DNA of 64,000 bases, from NCBI GenBank assembly GCA_963662175.1, contig OY759221.1, forward strand, positions 35,028,045 through 35,092,044. The letters run 5' to 3'. Below the pieces are notes generated by a model that was not told the origin of the DNA, did not search any database, and saw nothing but the letters and a program-made list of their open reading frames with translations. The position numbers and the translations under genes were made by a program. This stretch comes from Aradus depressus (Eukaryota; Arthropoda; Insecta; Hemiptera; Aradidae). Below are positions 1 through 10,643 of this stretch, in pieces; the stretch's first letter is position 1; each line of letters starts with the position of its first letter.

Positions 1-1
1 G

Positions 2-430
2 ACAGTCTCTAAAAAGACCAGAGTGCCTATGGTGAGAGGGGAGCCAGCATACCAATCTGACCTCGGAAAAGGAAAATCTATTTAAAAAAAAACAAGGAGG
101 TTTGGGAATATTCGGAATGTCGAATTGATTCCCAAAGGGAAACCTATGAACCCGAAAAAAATTGAAGATGTCCAGAATCTCCTAACCAAGCATTTCGGCA
201 GCGATTGGACTGAAGATTCACGGTTAATTTACTACAACAACATCGTTTTTCGTGCTAATGAGCACATTGACAACTGTGACGGAAACTTGGGGGAAGAAGA
301 GCATCAAGAAGAAGACGTAGAAGAAATTGTGGTCCTCGAAGGTGTCGCTGTGCCTAACCAACTAGACGATGAGCAAGATGCAGATGCTATTATACACGAA
401 TCTGAATTTTTTAAATACCAAAAGAAGTGA
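2..430 (+). pseudogene. 3' end of an unrecognised, probably transposon-encoded protein
   Basis: One reading frame is open from base 2 to a single TAA at 83-85, and again from 86 to the stop at 428-430. The second part reads through LIPKGKPMNPKKIEDVQNLL and then an acidic tail rich in Glu and Asp. No ATG stands at the head of the second part, so it looks like the C-terminus of a longer protein with one nonsense codon or an indel next to an A-run at 84-92. AATAAA-type polyadenylation signals lie near 560 and 580, about 130-150 bases downstream. The PxNPKKxEDVxxLL pattern resembles the C-terminal region of abundant uncharacterised insect repeat proteins; this is a recollection, not a proof. It could also be the last exon of a host gene. 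Confidence 0.35.
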
Positions 431-590
431 ATGTGGCGAGAAAGGGTTGAATAGGAATTCTGAAAACCTACCTCTAATTTTACTTTTTAGAACTTTTATT
501 CTTTGAGACAATTTGTAAATTTTATAAAAAATATGTATTATTTGAAAATAAGAATATGTAAATAAATATTTTATTGCTGAAATAAAAAGG

Positions 591-1952
591 AATGATCATT
601 GTCTTGAATCACGCATTTTTTTCCACCTAACCCACTTTGTCCATTATCAACTTTTCCTAAATCCACTTTGTCACCCTTACTGTTTCAAAACCCACTATGT
701 CCATCCTACTTTCTGCGTTTCAAGAAACATTATTAAGCTGTGAAGTGCAGGGGTTTCATAGAACGAAAAAAGGGGTTGACGAAAAAATTAGAAAAAAAAA
801 AATCACGTTTCTAGCTCGTTTCCAAGTGGATGTAACAGTTTTTAGCCATTATCTCAAAACGAGTTGTACTGGACAGAGCGGGCTTTGGAAATGGGCGACT
901 CAAATATTCTTTCATATTCATGAAGTCTGACTTCATTCTTCTTTGCGCTCTGAGCGCTCTGCTGAGTGTTATGGACACTATTCAAAGAATTCTCCGCAAG
1001 TCTAACCCCAGAGTTTATAAAGTCACATACAAACTCAATGTGTTCTTTCATGTTGTGTCACCTCTTCAAATTTATGCTGTGTTTACCACATGTTTACTTA
1101 TTGTTAGATGTATGATTATGTAATTTTACTTTTAAATTATTAATGCCCCCCGTTTTAAATTTATTTTCAGATTTCTAATAAATAAATGTGTCAAATACAA
1201 GAAATGATTTGAGAATTGGGAAAAAGGAAATTTAAACTTTTAATGAGCTGTCTGAAAATATCATCAAAAATATAAATATGTCGTACATTAAAATATTAGC
1301 CATTAATACATTTTAAGTTTCCCAACGTTTGGGAAATGGTGAGTACCGTTTCTTGAAACGGTAAAACTCATCCCTAAAAAATCATCAACCATCAAAATTA
1401 ATATTTCACCATGCAACTAAATCTGAGGATTCAGAAGTTCCTGAGTAATAAGACGAAGAATATCACGCGCATGAAGTAATAACCAAGACTAAAATATTAT
1501 TATAATAGTAACAGTCTTGAGTCTGTAAACGAATGTGTGCGCAAGACCACAAGAGGTGTTTCGCGCATCAATAGGACGTCTTTCCCAATTTAACGTGCAT
1601 ATTTCTTTATCCTTAACGAAACTGACTTACGAGACTGCGCGGGAGGGGGGGTAGTTCTGTTTTTACCCCCTCTCGTATCAGCCAGGTAGATATGTGATTA
1701 AATACTTTGTTTTTCCCGAACACAAAGAGTTTGTAGTAAAAATATCTAAATAAAATAGTCTAACTACGATCAAGAAGGCAGTGATCTCTGATGTGAGTGA
1801 TGCATTAATTATAAGGAACGATTGTTCAGGTAACCTTACCTTGGACTTTTGTTTTGTATTCACATAACTTATTTAAGGCATATCATTAATTTTAATAAGA
1901 ACATTTCCTTCTTATTTCAAGTTATTACTTCCCATGCTTTACGAAATAAGAG
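591..1952. other. AT-rich stretch with no supported gene
   Basis: Short overlapping frames occur on both strands, but none has a recognisable motif. Near 610-700 the phrase 'cccactttgtcc' recurs three times in degenerate form. Two hairpin-forming palindromes stand side by side at about 1318-1372 (gtttcccaacgtttgggaaa, then accgtttcttgaaacggt). Nothing else is supported. Confidence 0.5.
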
Positions 1953-2170
1953 TATAGGGGAAGTTATGTAATCGGTCAGAAATTCGATGCCGAGTTTTAT
2001 ACGGAATTTCAAGTTTTCTGACTCCTAGATCGATAACTCCCGATAGGATCAAAACAATATTTTATCTGTGAGACCTAAATCCCATAAGGACAACACCTAT
2101 CGATTTTCAGGCAAATCGGTCAAAGGGAAGAAGGGATTTGACTCCAAAACGTAAAATGTATCGACATAAA
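1953..2170 (+). repeat. R1 modular repeat, 5' part
   Basis: Begins at the R1 terminus (agtataggggaagttatg) and runs through the 'ataactcccgatagga' and 'gacaacacctatcgatttt' blocks. The chimeric retroposon at 2181-2598 interrupts it, and R1 resumes at 2609. R1 is described in full at 56019-56535. Confidence 0.7.
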
Positions 2171-2608
2171 ATTTCATATGGGGGCCTGTAATAAAGGCCG
2201 AGATCCCTACACAGGTTCTGATGAAACCTGAATATCTTGGAAACGCCGATTTCCACCAAACATGGCTATAAGAAGCATATAGCAAAAACCAGCTTTTGAA
2301 ACAAAAAAAAAACGCTTTTAATCGATTCAGCCATCTTGAAACTATGATGCCACACATAGACAAAGGCTTCAAACTTAAAACATCATATGGGGGCCATGGT
2401 GGCCGTGCGGGCTAGAGCGTAGGGCTTTGGTCGCATGGTCTCACCATGGTTTGCGGGTTCGAATCCCGTCCGGGAGTGAGTTTTATTTCGTAGATAGAAC
2501 TCCCTCCCGGGGCCATGGATGTCTTAAATAATTATACATAACACATTGACATGGCTAATATGCTCCGTTCATAAAGCCAAAAGAAAAAAAAAAAAAAAAT
2601 TTCATATG
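2171..2608 (+). mobile_element. Chimeric tRNA-derived retroposon with 10-bp target duplication
   Basis: ATTTCATATG occurs at 2171-2180 and again at 2599-2608, bracketing a 418-base insert in R1. The insert has three parts. First is a 220-base non-tRNA region from 2181. Second is a tRNA-like section from about 2395 with a perfect B-box match (ggttcgaatcc near 2456). Third is an A-rich tail ending at 2598. A second copy lies in reverse at 11682-12079 with the same order of parts, so the fusion is old and was mobilised as a unit. A normal tRNA-type promoter would start transcription near the tRNA part, not 220 bases upstream of it. Confidence 0.75.
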
Positions 2609-2820
2609 TCAATTCAAAGCCCCATATGGACGACACATATCAATTTTCAGCGGAATGGGGAGGGGGGATCAGAGGGGGTTTCAACTCATTAACTCCAATA
2701 ACTACCGTTGTAATGAATGTATCGACATGAAATTTTATATTTAAAATCAAAACCCTATGAGTACATAACCTATAAATTTTCAGCAATATCGGGAGGGTTC
2801 AGGGGAGGGGCTAAAAAGAA
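2609..2820 (+). repeat. R1 repeat, continuation after the retroposon
   Basis: Resumes with 'tcaattcaaagccccatatgg' in the same reading of R1 that was interrupted at 2170. It then shows two further internal modules ending at the aggggaggggctaaa block. Confidence 0.65.
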
Positions 2821-2835
2821 ACAACATTAGTTATA

Positions 2836-3406
2836 CAGTAGAACCTCTATAAGTCGAACATCAAGAGAGACTCTAAAAAATTCGAGTTATAGAGTTTTCG
2901 ACTTATGCAGGATTTCGACAGGCGGATTTTGATTCGACTTGTAGAGGTTAAGATTCATTCTAACTAATTTTGAGATAGAGAGGTGAAATAAATAAAAATT
3001 CAAGTTACAGAGGTAACAAACATATTTATATTTATTATAAATCAATATTTCAAAACATCCTTAAAATAAAAAATACGTTGTATATGTGGGTATTAAAAAA
3101 AGTCAGTAATTTTTTTTTGCTTTAGATAATTGTTAATCCTATTTATTGTATCGTAAGTCGGTAACTTATTTTTCTTCGAGCTATAGAGGTAATAAGTTTC
3201 AAATAATCGAGTTGTAAAATAAAACATTGCTATGTTCGAGATACAGAGGTCCAATTTATTTTTTCGAGTTATAGAGGGAACATATGTACCAAAATGGTTT
3301 GTAGGGAGTCACTGATTATTTCGCCTAATAGAGGGTTGAGATTTCGAGTAATGGAGGTTTTGGAGGTTTTCGACTTATCGAGGTTCGACTTAAAGAGGTT
3401 CTACTG
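2836..3406. mobile_element. Pogo/Tigger-like MITE with TA target duplication
   Basis: The element is flanked by TA at 2834-2835 and 3407-3408. The left end reads CAGTAGAACCTCTATAAGTC and the complement of the right end reads CAGTAGAACCTCTTTAAGTC, so the terminal inverted repeats match at 19 of the first 20 bases. CAGTAGAACCTC-type ends with TA duplication are typical of pogo/Tigger relatives. No transposase frame survives. Internally, the phrase 'ttcgagttatagagg' recurs about seven times in varied form. Confidence 0.8.
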
Positions 3407-3518
3407 TATTTACATGAAATAGATCCATAAAATAGCTGACGTGACTTTCTCAATCTCTGTTACACGATCGATATACCTAGGATTTCAATTCAAGTTTTGA
3501 ATGAACTGAAACTGGAAA

Positions 3519-4395
3519 GTATTTAGACAAACATTTATATTAAAGTGATGGTCAAGAAGTATGTTTTAGGTTAGGTGTTATGACTCATGCCCGGGCTTTA
3601 ACTACGAGGTCATATCGCCTACTACCAGAGTGTTCTTTCGTCACTCTGGTGGACATGAGCCTGACTCTACTGTGGGAATCCTAAATTTTGCCTACCCTAA
3701 ATGTTTATTCATCTAGGGTAAGGGGTCTTTAACGAGTACCTGACATCGTACAGGCTCGGCATTGTACCTCCCAGATAAAATAAACTAAGGGCCTCGGTCG
3801 GGTTACAAACTCACGTTCTTGAGCTCAGAAGGCAAGCACTCATACCACTGAGCTACCGGCGCCCTCTGTATGTTTTTTTTTGGGGGGAAATGCTTCCATT
3901 GAAACATGTAACAAACATGTCCCGGGGACCCAAGGTACATAAAACAGTGATCCAAAGAGTGTTCTATTTTCGAACTGGCTTTCAATGCAACTGTGTCATC
4001 ATCAGTGGTACATTAACTTACGATTTACTCTCTAAAACTTAGCTGGAAAAGTATTTGGACAAACATTTATATTAAAGTGATGGTCAAGAAGTATGTTTTA
4101 TATATTGTGGGAAATGCTTCCATTGAAACAACCCTCTAACAAACATTGTCCCGGGGACCCAAGGTACATAAAACAGTGATCCAAAGAGTGTTCTATTTCC
4201 GACCAAAACTGTCTTTCAATGCAACTGTGTCATCATCAGTGGCACATTAACATGATTTTCCCTCTAAAACTTATCTGGGGAAGTATTTAGACAAACATTT
4301 ATATTAAAGGGATGGTCAAGAGGTATGTTTTATATATTGTGGGAAATGCTTCCATTGAAATACCCCACTAACAATGAACTGGGGACAAGGTAGAT
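3519..4395. repeat. 232-bp tandem array, about 2.5 units, interrupted by a SINE
   Basis: The phrase 'gtattt(a/g)gacaaacattt' begins at 3519, 4051 and 4283. The second interval is 232 bases; the first is also about 232 once the SINE at 3568-3867 is removed. Each full unit contains 'cccggggacccaaggtac' and the CTGATGATGACACAG motif on the minus strand. Confidence 0.8.
3568..3867 (-). mobile_element. SINE1 (tRNA-derived), nearly full length
   Basis: On the minus strand it begins GAGGGCGCCGGTAGCTCAG, containing the A box TAGCTCAGTGG. A degenerate B box follows, then the SINE1 body with its 'ttagtttattttatctggg' hairpin, and a tail of AACCTAACCT type. GTATGTTTT occurs at 3559-3567 and 3868-3876, giving a 9-base target duplication inside the tandem unit. 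The tail lacks poly(A). Confidence 0.85.
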
Positions 4396-6074
4396 AAACA
4401 TTGTTCCAAAGCGTTACTTAAACAGAAGCGTGTTCCAGTAAGGATCCGAAGCGAGGAGAGGTAAATAAGGAATACCGCTTCATCATGTTGAAAAAGTGAG
4501 ATCGGAAAGTGGGCTCTGTTTACCTGTTTGCAATTGAGTGAGCTTGGTCACGTGAACCCGGTTATATGTGTAGACACAGAGGCCGTTGTCCTGTACATAC
4601 GTAGCTGGGAGCTATGTTCTGGGGAGTGGTTCTTTTCCGAACCTTTTGCTTGTCTGTATAAATCTCCGAAGGGGGGGCCCCTTACAAAAAAGGAATAATA
4701 AATAATATTTATTTTCATTGGACCATAACATAATAATTGGATATATCACACAATTTTCTACATCAGAATAACTTATAAATTATTATAAATCTTAGAATAC
4801 AAACACATGAGATTGTAGTTAACTCTAATAATAATAATAATTTATTTCCATTAAACCAATACATGGTAATAGGATACGTCAAATGAATTTATACATTATG
4901 ATAGCTTATAAATTAGATTTATAACTACCTGAGTGTAACATATCTATGATTAGTAGTAACAAAAAAAAACTTTAAAATAAGTAAAATTAAATTAACAAAA
5001 ACTGTACAAATAAATACTTAAAAATATATGAGTATATTAAAAAAAATTAATAACAATAATAATACAAGATACGTTCATAATAAGTAGACACACTTTTCAA
5101 TTTAATAAAAATTATAAGATAGGTAACTATTTTTCAAAGAAAACGCTTCGGAAGTGTCTTTATCCCCCAACGATGTTTCGGGACGTTCTTACGTCCCATC
5201 ATCAGGTCCCAATGTGGCGAGATATAGAAAAGAAAGAAAACAATGTAACTATAGCAATATATGAAAAATAATATATATAATTAGTCAATTATAAATGAAT
5301 GTATGAAAATGTCTAAAATAGAAAAATATATATATAAATGAATAAATAAAACAATAACGCACATTGGACTGACTTCTAAGGTGTGGAGGAACTCTAACGT
5401 TGTGTAAATACATTTCGCGTACCACAGGTTGGGAAACGCTGGACTAGAAGATACATGACGCTCGGGAGTCGACTGTATTGCAAAATAGAGGCTGAAGGGT
5501 TTGAAAAATACAGGACACAAAATATTTTAATAAAGTATATTGAATAAGAACATTTACATTATGTAATTTAGATTAGTAACTCAACTATACTTTTTAGAAA
5601 AAAAAAACAAGAATCTACAGTAATTAATGGAAACTTTCTGGGTAAAAAAGGTAAAAAACCTCCCACTCCCACCTGCTCTCACCGCCGAGACGATCCGGAT
5701 TTTTGACGTCCGGATTTCCGACGGTCTACTGTAAATAGATTCCGAAACGTTGGGCAAATTTTGAATTTTCATTTACACGACATGAACTCAAATTCCTTCT
5801 ACACAGACAGACGTTTGTTTTAATTTTAATCAGGAGGTTGCAAAAAATGTCTGATCGATTAATTAACTTCCCCTATACTTCGTGATGTTGGGGAAGTAAC
5901 AAAATTATTGCTCGTATTGTTTTTGTCGTTCTTAAGCAAATGTTGACTGGTTTACAAAATACTGCATTACTCCGTTTCCAACTTTCTCTTTATTCTTAGT
6001 GAAAACAGAACTTTTCATCCTTCCGACATCCGTCTCTTTGTGTCCTTTTTAGCCGCAGTACTGTTTATATTTCC
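4396..6074. other. AT-rich intergenic stretch
   Basis: No gene is supported. 4680-5130 is low-complexity A/T sequence with 'aataataataat' patches. A perfect 7-bp hairpin (GGGACGT...ACGTCCC) next to CTGATGA and GAAAC lies on the minus strand at about 5166-5207. 'cttcccctatacttcg' at 5869-5884 is a reverse R1 terminus. Confidence 0.5.
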
Positions 6075-6245
6075 CCAGCTGTACGAAGTATAGGAAAAGT
6101 TATGAAATCGGTCAAAAATTCGGAACGGAATCGTTCCAAAATAAAAATAAAAAAATGCTGTCTGTCATTGTGTATATATGACTGAACTCCCCTACATAAA
6201 TAATGAATATATCGGCATGAAATTGTATATGTGTTGTGGGAATAA
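6075..6245 (+). repeat. R1 repeat, 5' fragment
   Basis: Reads 'ccagctgtacgaagtatagg' into the 'atgaaatcggtcaaaaattc' block and stops after one internal module. Confidence 0.6.
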
Positions 6246-6297
6246 AAATAAGAGGTAATCTTAAATAAATGATAAATAAATAAAAATATATATAACT

Positions 6298-6692
6298 AGC
6301 TGTAATACCCGGCGTTGCCCGGGGAACTTTGACTTTTCTCCCAATATCTCCTATAAGGCTATTCAGTTCCTCGACAGTACATTCATGAGGTTATAATTTT
6401 CAATTATTCATACGGAATAAGGCTTATAGTCCTTCAACTGTAGTAACGCTAGCTTTGGAGCTAAAACTTATCTATTCAAAAAGATTCCTCATTAATCATT
6501 GCAGTGGTTTTTGAGTTACAAAGATTGCGTGGGTGGATGCTGGGATGGACCAGATATTAAGGTACTAATACGCCTATAACCTTCCACAGACGATGACGAA
6601 CAAATTTTAAAAAAAATTAATCAAATCCATCAAGCCGTTCGTGAGTTATAGCGGTACAACGCACAGACATTTTCAGCTTTGTATATATGATT
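6298..6692. repeat. CCCGGCGTTGCCCGGG interspersed repeat, copy 1
   Basis: Begins 'tagctgtaatacccggcg', with the palindrome-like CCCGGCGTTGCCCGGG, and ends 'cagctttgtatatatga'. A close copy lies at 15719-16228. Ends of this kind are common in arthropod repeat libraries, but I cannot assign a class. Confidence 0.75.
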
Positions 6693-6726
6693 AATAATAA
6701 TTAAAACGAAAAGAATAAACAATAAA

Positions 6727-6940
6727 TTACCACATTTCCTGTAGAAATTTTATCTCTTTTGTTTTACTAAATTTTGATTTCTACAGTGGTTTTTCGAAAA
6801 GGGCCCTAAAAAGTATCAAAAGTTTAAGACGTGCAATTTTAAAGAAAGTTCACTATTAAATCTAATCCAAAGGTTTTCAAATAATCTTACTGGGCCAACA
6901 GGGAAAATGAATGGAATAGAATTTTCGAGAACAAATATTG
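6727..6940. repeat. Diverged LTR fragment related to the 35755-40833 element
   Basis: The phrases 'taccacatttcctgtagaaa', 'gatttctacagt', 'taagacgtgcaattt' and 'aatccaaaggtttt' follow in the same order and spacing as in the two LTRs at 35755 and 40065, with many substitutions. Similarity fades after about 6940. This is an older or different subfamily member, perhaps a decayed solo LTR. Confidence 0.65.
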
Positions 6941-7500
6941 GGTTTATTTTCTAAATAAATTAATCTACATTATTAAAATTAAACTAAACATGGAAACAAA
7001 CAAAAATCAAAAGAAAAATCTTAAAAACTAAATCCTTGAAACTAATTCAATCTTTTTTGTAAATATCTGCCCCAGCGTTGATAGGAGAAACTGATGACAG
7101 GTGAACCACTCCCATCTGTAGAGTTGACCTGGCCCGACCTAATACTGTACAGACGACTGGTCTGTCTTCATGGTTTCTTGGAACTAGCTACTGGGACCTA
7201 ACCGCTCTTTCAAGATAATCTTTGTGTTAACGTCGGCTAGTTTCAACCCCAACATTATCTTTGTAAAATCTGATCAAGTTTACTGATCTGTACATTGAAA
7301 GGCAAAACCGCAGCCTCTTTAAAACGGCTTCCATTATCCTTTTCTTAATAAACTAAGTTTCAATTCTTCCTCTCAACTCCGGACTTCTCTTTGACTGATT
7401 TGACTCAATCAAATCAAAGTTCTCAGCCAATCAAGAGTTCTTAATCAAAAGTACCGGCTTTCAACGAATCTGCGTCATCATCAGTGGCACCATATTTCAA
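6941..7500. other. Non-coding stretch of unclear origin
   Basis: Somewhat richer in C and G than its surroundings; no frame of interest. It ends with a minus-strand copy of the CTGATGATGACGCAG...GAAAGCCGG motif at 7455-7495. Confidence 0.4.
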
Positions 7501-7760
7501 TGGAATTTCATGTTTTCCTACCTCGATTTTCCAAATATGAAAAATAAAAAGTGTTTGAACACAATAACTCCTATGTGAATCCTCTTAACGACTACATATA
7601 TTGTTTTTCAGCCAAATCGACCAACGGGCAGGGGGATTAGGAGAGAGACTTAACTGAAAAACTCTAATAACTACTCATGTAATTAATGTATCACAAAATT
7701 TAGTATAAGGATTCGTTCTGGGGAAGTAAATTGGTGATTCACCGTCAACTTTTTTATATT
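7501..7760 (+). repeat. R1 repeat, 3' half
   Basis: Carries the 'attgtttttcagccaaatcg' module and the right terminus 'ttctggggaagtaaattgg', followed by the 'gattcaccg' palindrome half. Confidence 0.6.
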
Positions 7761-7827
7761 GTTACTCTGTACCCCGTTGTTTTAATTTTTTTGCTAGTTA
7801 TCCGTATTTATATTTTATATGTATTCA

Positions 7828-7890
7828 TAGATGTGCCACTGATGATGACACAGTTTCGTTGAAACTCGGTTCTGACCGAAAATTAAAAGT
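7828..7890 (+). other. CTGATGA...GAAA motif
   Basis: Reads CCACTGATGATGACACAG, then 'tttcgttgaaactcggt'. It is the same motif seen in the 232-bp array at 4000-4250, here on the + strand. See the finding on this recurrent module. Confidence 0.5.
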
Positions 7891-8387
7891 ATTTTATTTC
7901 TATAGGAAATAAATATTATTTTTATTCCTAGCGAATAGTTCAGAGAAAATGTTAAATTTTTTCCACAATCAGATGGATCTAATCTAGAAAGTTTGTAAAC
8001 GATGGCAAAAGACCAAACTTATTGACTTGAGTGAGGAGAATATAAATAAAAGATTTTAACTTATAATATAGTTTAGGTTAATTGTATTATCGTTAAAGTC
8101 AAACTTGACTGTTAGAAGATTGAGAAGACATCAAGGTGGGAGCTGTGACTAAAAAGTGTCCTTTTAGCGGGAAACCATCGAAGGAACTTGATTATACCCT
8201 GAACAGAAGGGTGCTCAAATTTAATAAAATATTATTAATGGGGAAGCTAGCGCTAAGGGGGTGAAGTCTTATTTACTCGATAGGCGAGAAGCCCCTATAT
8301 TCTGTCGAAATTTTCAAATACGGAACCCTTCAATGTGCTCATTTAACTTTATGTAATTTTGTTACAGAGAATTTATAATATAGTAAA
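7891..8387. other. AT-rich stretch without a gene
   Basis: No motif recognised. 'aataaaatattattaatggggaagctagcgctaa' at about 8222-8255 resembles sequence downstream of the LINE relic at 9460-9490, so it may be the edge of the same retrotransposon family. Confidence 0.4.
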
Positions 8388-8670
8388 GAGGACGCTGGTA
8401 GCTCAGTGGTATGCGTGTTTGCGTACTGAGGCCGCGGGGCAAGGCCGTAGGTTCCAAACACGGCCGAGGCCCTTAGTTTATTTTATCTGGGAGGTAAAAT
8501 AAACTTAAGTATGCCGTCCTTCACATGGTCCAGAGCCTGTACAAGGTCAGGTACTGATCGTACCCTACCCTAGATGAATCAAGCAAATATAAAGGCAATG
8601 TAAGCAAAATTTAGGACTCCCAAAGTAGTGTCAGGCTCATGTCCACCAGAGTGACGAAAGAGTGTGACTG
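8388..8670 (+). mobile_element. SINE1 copy
   Basis: The head GAGGACGCTGGTAGCTCAG has an intact A box, but the B-box region is altered (ggttccaaacacgg). The body runs to the 'ccaccagagtgacgaaagag' hairpin, where it is truncated before the AACCT tail. Confidence 0.8.
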
Positions 8671-8739
8671 CAAAGAAGGTTCATTAAGTCAGCCTTATGT
8701 GTGCCAAACTGTGTCAAGGAGGCAGAACCGGATAAAAAT

Positions 8740-9035
8740 AGTCGGCGGTGAATCACCGGCAATGTACTTCTCCAGAACGAATTAATCAATTAATTTTTCG
8801 CTTCCTCTCATTTGACTCTGAATCTCCCTTCCCTTTGTCCGATTTGACTGAAAATCGATAACTGTCCTTATTCTGGTCACACATATAACATTTCGAGTCG
8901 ATACATTCATTCTTCGTGTTCACAGACACACACAGAAAGAATTTTTTTCTTCAGTTTTTGAAAACTGAAGGTCGGAAAACATGAAATTTCATTGAAAACT
9001 CCGTATCGAATTTTTTACCGATGGGGAAGTAAAAG
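8740..9035 (-). repeat. R1 repeat, reverse orientation
   Basis: Starts with 'ggtgaatcaccgg' and 'cttctccagaacgaatt', and runs back to the R1 left terminus (gaattttttaccgatgggg). Confidence 0.65.
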
Positions 9036-9039
9036 TGGA

Positions 9040-9450
9040 ATAGAGGTATTTTGGAGAAGTCATGTATAGAAAGAAGCACATGCGGACAGTCGAATATGTT
9101 CCAGGGCGAGAATTCCAAGGTGTTCAGGGATTGGATCCTGAACCTCAATAGGAGCAACCTTCGACAACTGACAGGAGTCTTCACTGGAAAGGTTCCGTTC
9201 AATAGATACGACATAGGAGTCAAGGATGAGATGTGAAGATGAGACGGCAACTCATTTCCTCGGTAGATGCTCTGGATATGCACGGACGATATTCCAGATT
9301 TTCGTTAAGAGATATGATCATAGAAGAAGAAGATACTAAAAGCCAACCGGATTTACTAAGGAAACTGGGAGACTGGGTCGTTCGTGGAAGACTTGTACTT
9401 CCAGGGGAGGAATAAGTGCATTTGATGCTTAGGTCCCTAGGTTCATCCAG
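9040..9450 (+). pseudogene. Non-LTR retrotransposon ORF2 C-terminus, decayed
   Basis: Two consecutive frames give ILNLNRSNLRQLTGVFTGKV, then MRCEDETATHFL, then LRDMIIEEE and LLRKLGDWV. An LNR-LRxLTGxxTGH-like segment followed by Cys-x-Cys...His is the usual C-terminal region after the RNase H domain of Jockey/I-type LINEs; here the His after TG is changed. One frameshift separates the parts near 9236. After the stop at about 9413-9415, 'gatgcttaggtccctaggt' marks the 3' untranslated region. The same phrase follows the relic at 50441-50860, so both belong to one family. Confidence 0.7.
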
Positions 9451-9917
9451 TATATAATGAAATATTATTAAGAGGAAAAGTAGCGCTAAAGGCCAGGAGA
9501 ATCTCTTAAAAGAGGACCTCTTTATTTTATTAAACCCTTCAGTTGGACCAGATCAAGTAGTGAAATTTCGAATTACCACAAATTTTTTTCAGAAATTTTT
9601 TAAATCATTTATTATTAAAGGGGAAGGTGTGTCTGATTCACACGGTTTGGTACGGAGGGCCCCAGCATCCCGTCATCTCCAGAGGAAATGGTTCATTTGG
9701 TAGACAATTGGTAGCCACCTAGTTCAATCAACCTTACAATCTCATACCAAATTGGGGTGACTGTATGACATCAAATGATCAATTGGGAAAATAGAAATTA
9801 TACAGACCTTGTGGTAATATTGTCACATTGATTTGATGTGCGAATGTAATGGTTATTACAAACCATCGATGAAGCGTTCCTCATCCCAGATGAGTTGAGG
9901 AAACAGAGCTCCGAAAG
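9451..9917. repeat. LINE-flanking non-coding sequence
   Basis: Contains 'gaggaaatggttcatttggtagacaattggtag' at about 9680-9712. This resembles 'gaggaagtggttcgtttaataggcaattggtg' at 12431-12462, so both may be 3' regions of one element family. No open frame is supported. Confidence 0.4.
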
Positions 9918-10060
9918 GATACTGCGCTTCGTAACTAATAGAGAAGATCCTAATAGAAGTCCTAACTAATAAATAAGATCCTAATAGAAGCCCTATCTCA
10001 AATTTGAGATTATAACTGGAAATTGTATAGGGAAAATTATTTGTAAACATTTTTCTACAG
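9918..10060. repeat. Left copy of a long direct repeat flanking a LINE fragment
   Basis: Runs from 'gatactgcgcttcgtaa' to 'tttttctacag', with two 'agatcctaatagaag(t/c)cct' units. The right copy at 10644-10813 has the same start and end and one extra unit. The LINE fragment lies exactly between them. Confidence 0.8.
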
Positions 10061-10643
10061 GAAAAGTTTGTCCTCCTGATTGACTCGCAGGCCGCAATTA
10101 AGTCCCTCACTAAACCGGGAGCTGACCAGCACCCTTCGCTGAATGTGCTACTCTGCAGGCGCTCGCGGTCCTTGGTAAGGGGAAGACTATAGTACTGCAA
10201 TGGATCCCTAGCCACTGCGGGATCCCAGGCAACGAAAAGGCTGATAGGTTGGCTAAAGAAGGATCCCAAATGAAACAGCCTACCATGCCCTCCAATCTGG
10301 CTACGGCAAAGAAGCAGATTGACAAGATCTGCTGAGGGAATTCTAGATAAGCGCAGCTGCTGGCAAGAGATGGGGAGTCCTGCTGGAGGAAAAACATCAG
10401 ATAGCTAGGAGGGTGGCGGTGGCCAACTTCAGGATGCTCACAGGACACGACTGCCTTCAGAAACATCTGATGAGGATAGGAGTGGCCGACTCACCGATAT
10501 GCCCGACGTGCTCTGCGCTGATTGATATTGTCCATGCCCGGGATAACATGTCCCACGATAAATACAAGGCGTCACTGCATTGGGCTGTAAGACATCGCAT
10601 GGCTGAAATGCCAAAGGTGGGCGTTGGATAAAAAAAAAAAAAA
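10061..10643 (+). pseudogene. 5'-truncated non-LTR retrotransposon with RNase H domain and poly(A)
   Basis: Begins with LLIDSQAAIKSLTKPG, then after a frameshift LQWIPSHCGIPGNEKADRLA. These are the IDSQAA and WIPSH...GNExAD motifs of the RNase H domain of Jockey/I-type LINEs. A stop and further frameshifts follow, then FRMLTGHDCLQKHLMRIGV and CPTC, the Cys-containing C-terminal segment. It ends in a 13-base A-tract at 10631-10643. Several disabling changes show it is dead. Flanking repeats of 143 and 170 bases stand where a target duplication would be. Confidence 0.85.

Noticed and set aside
2395..2480. Possible tRNA gene with GGTTCGAATCC
   Set aside because: Part of a retroposon with target duplication and A-tail; it occurs again at 11682-12079.
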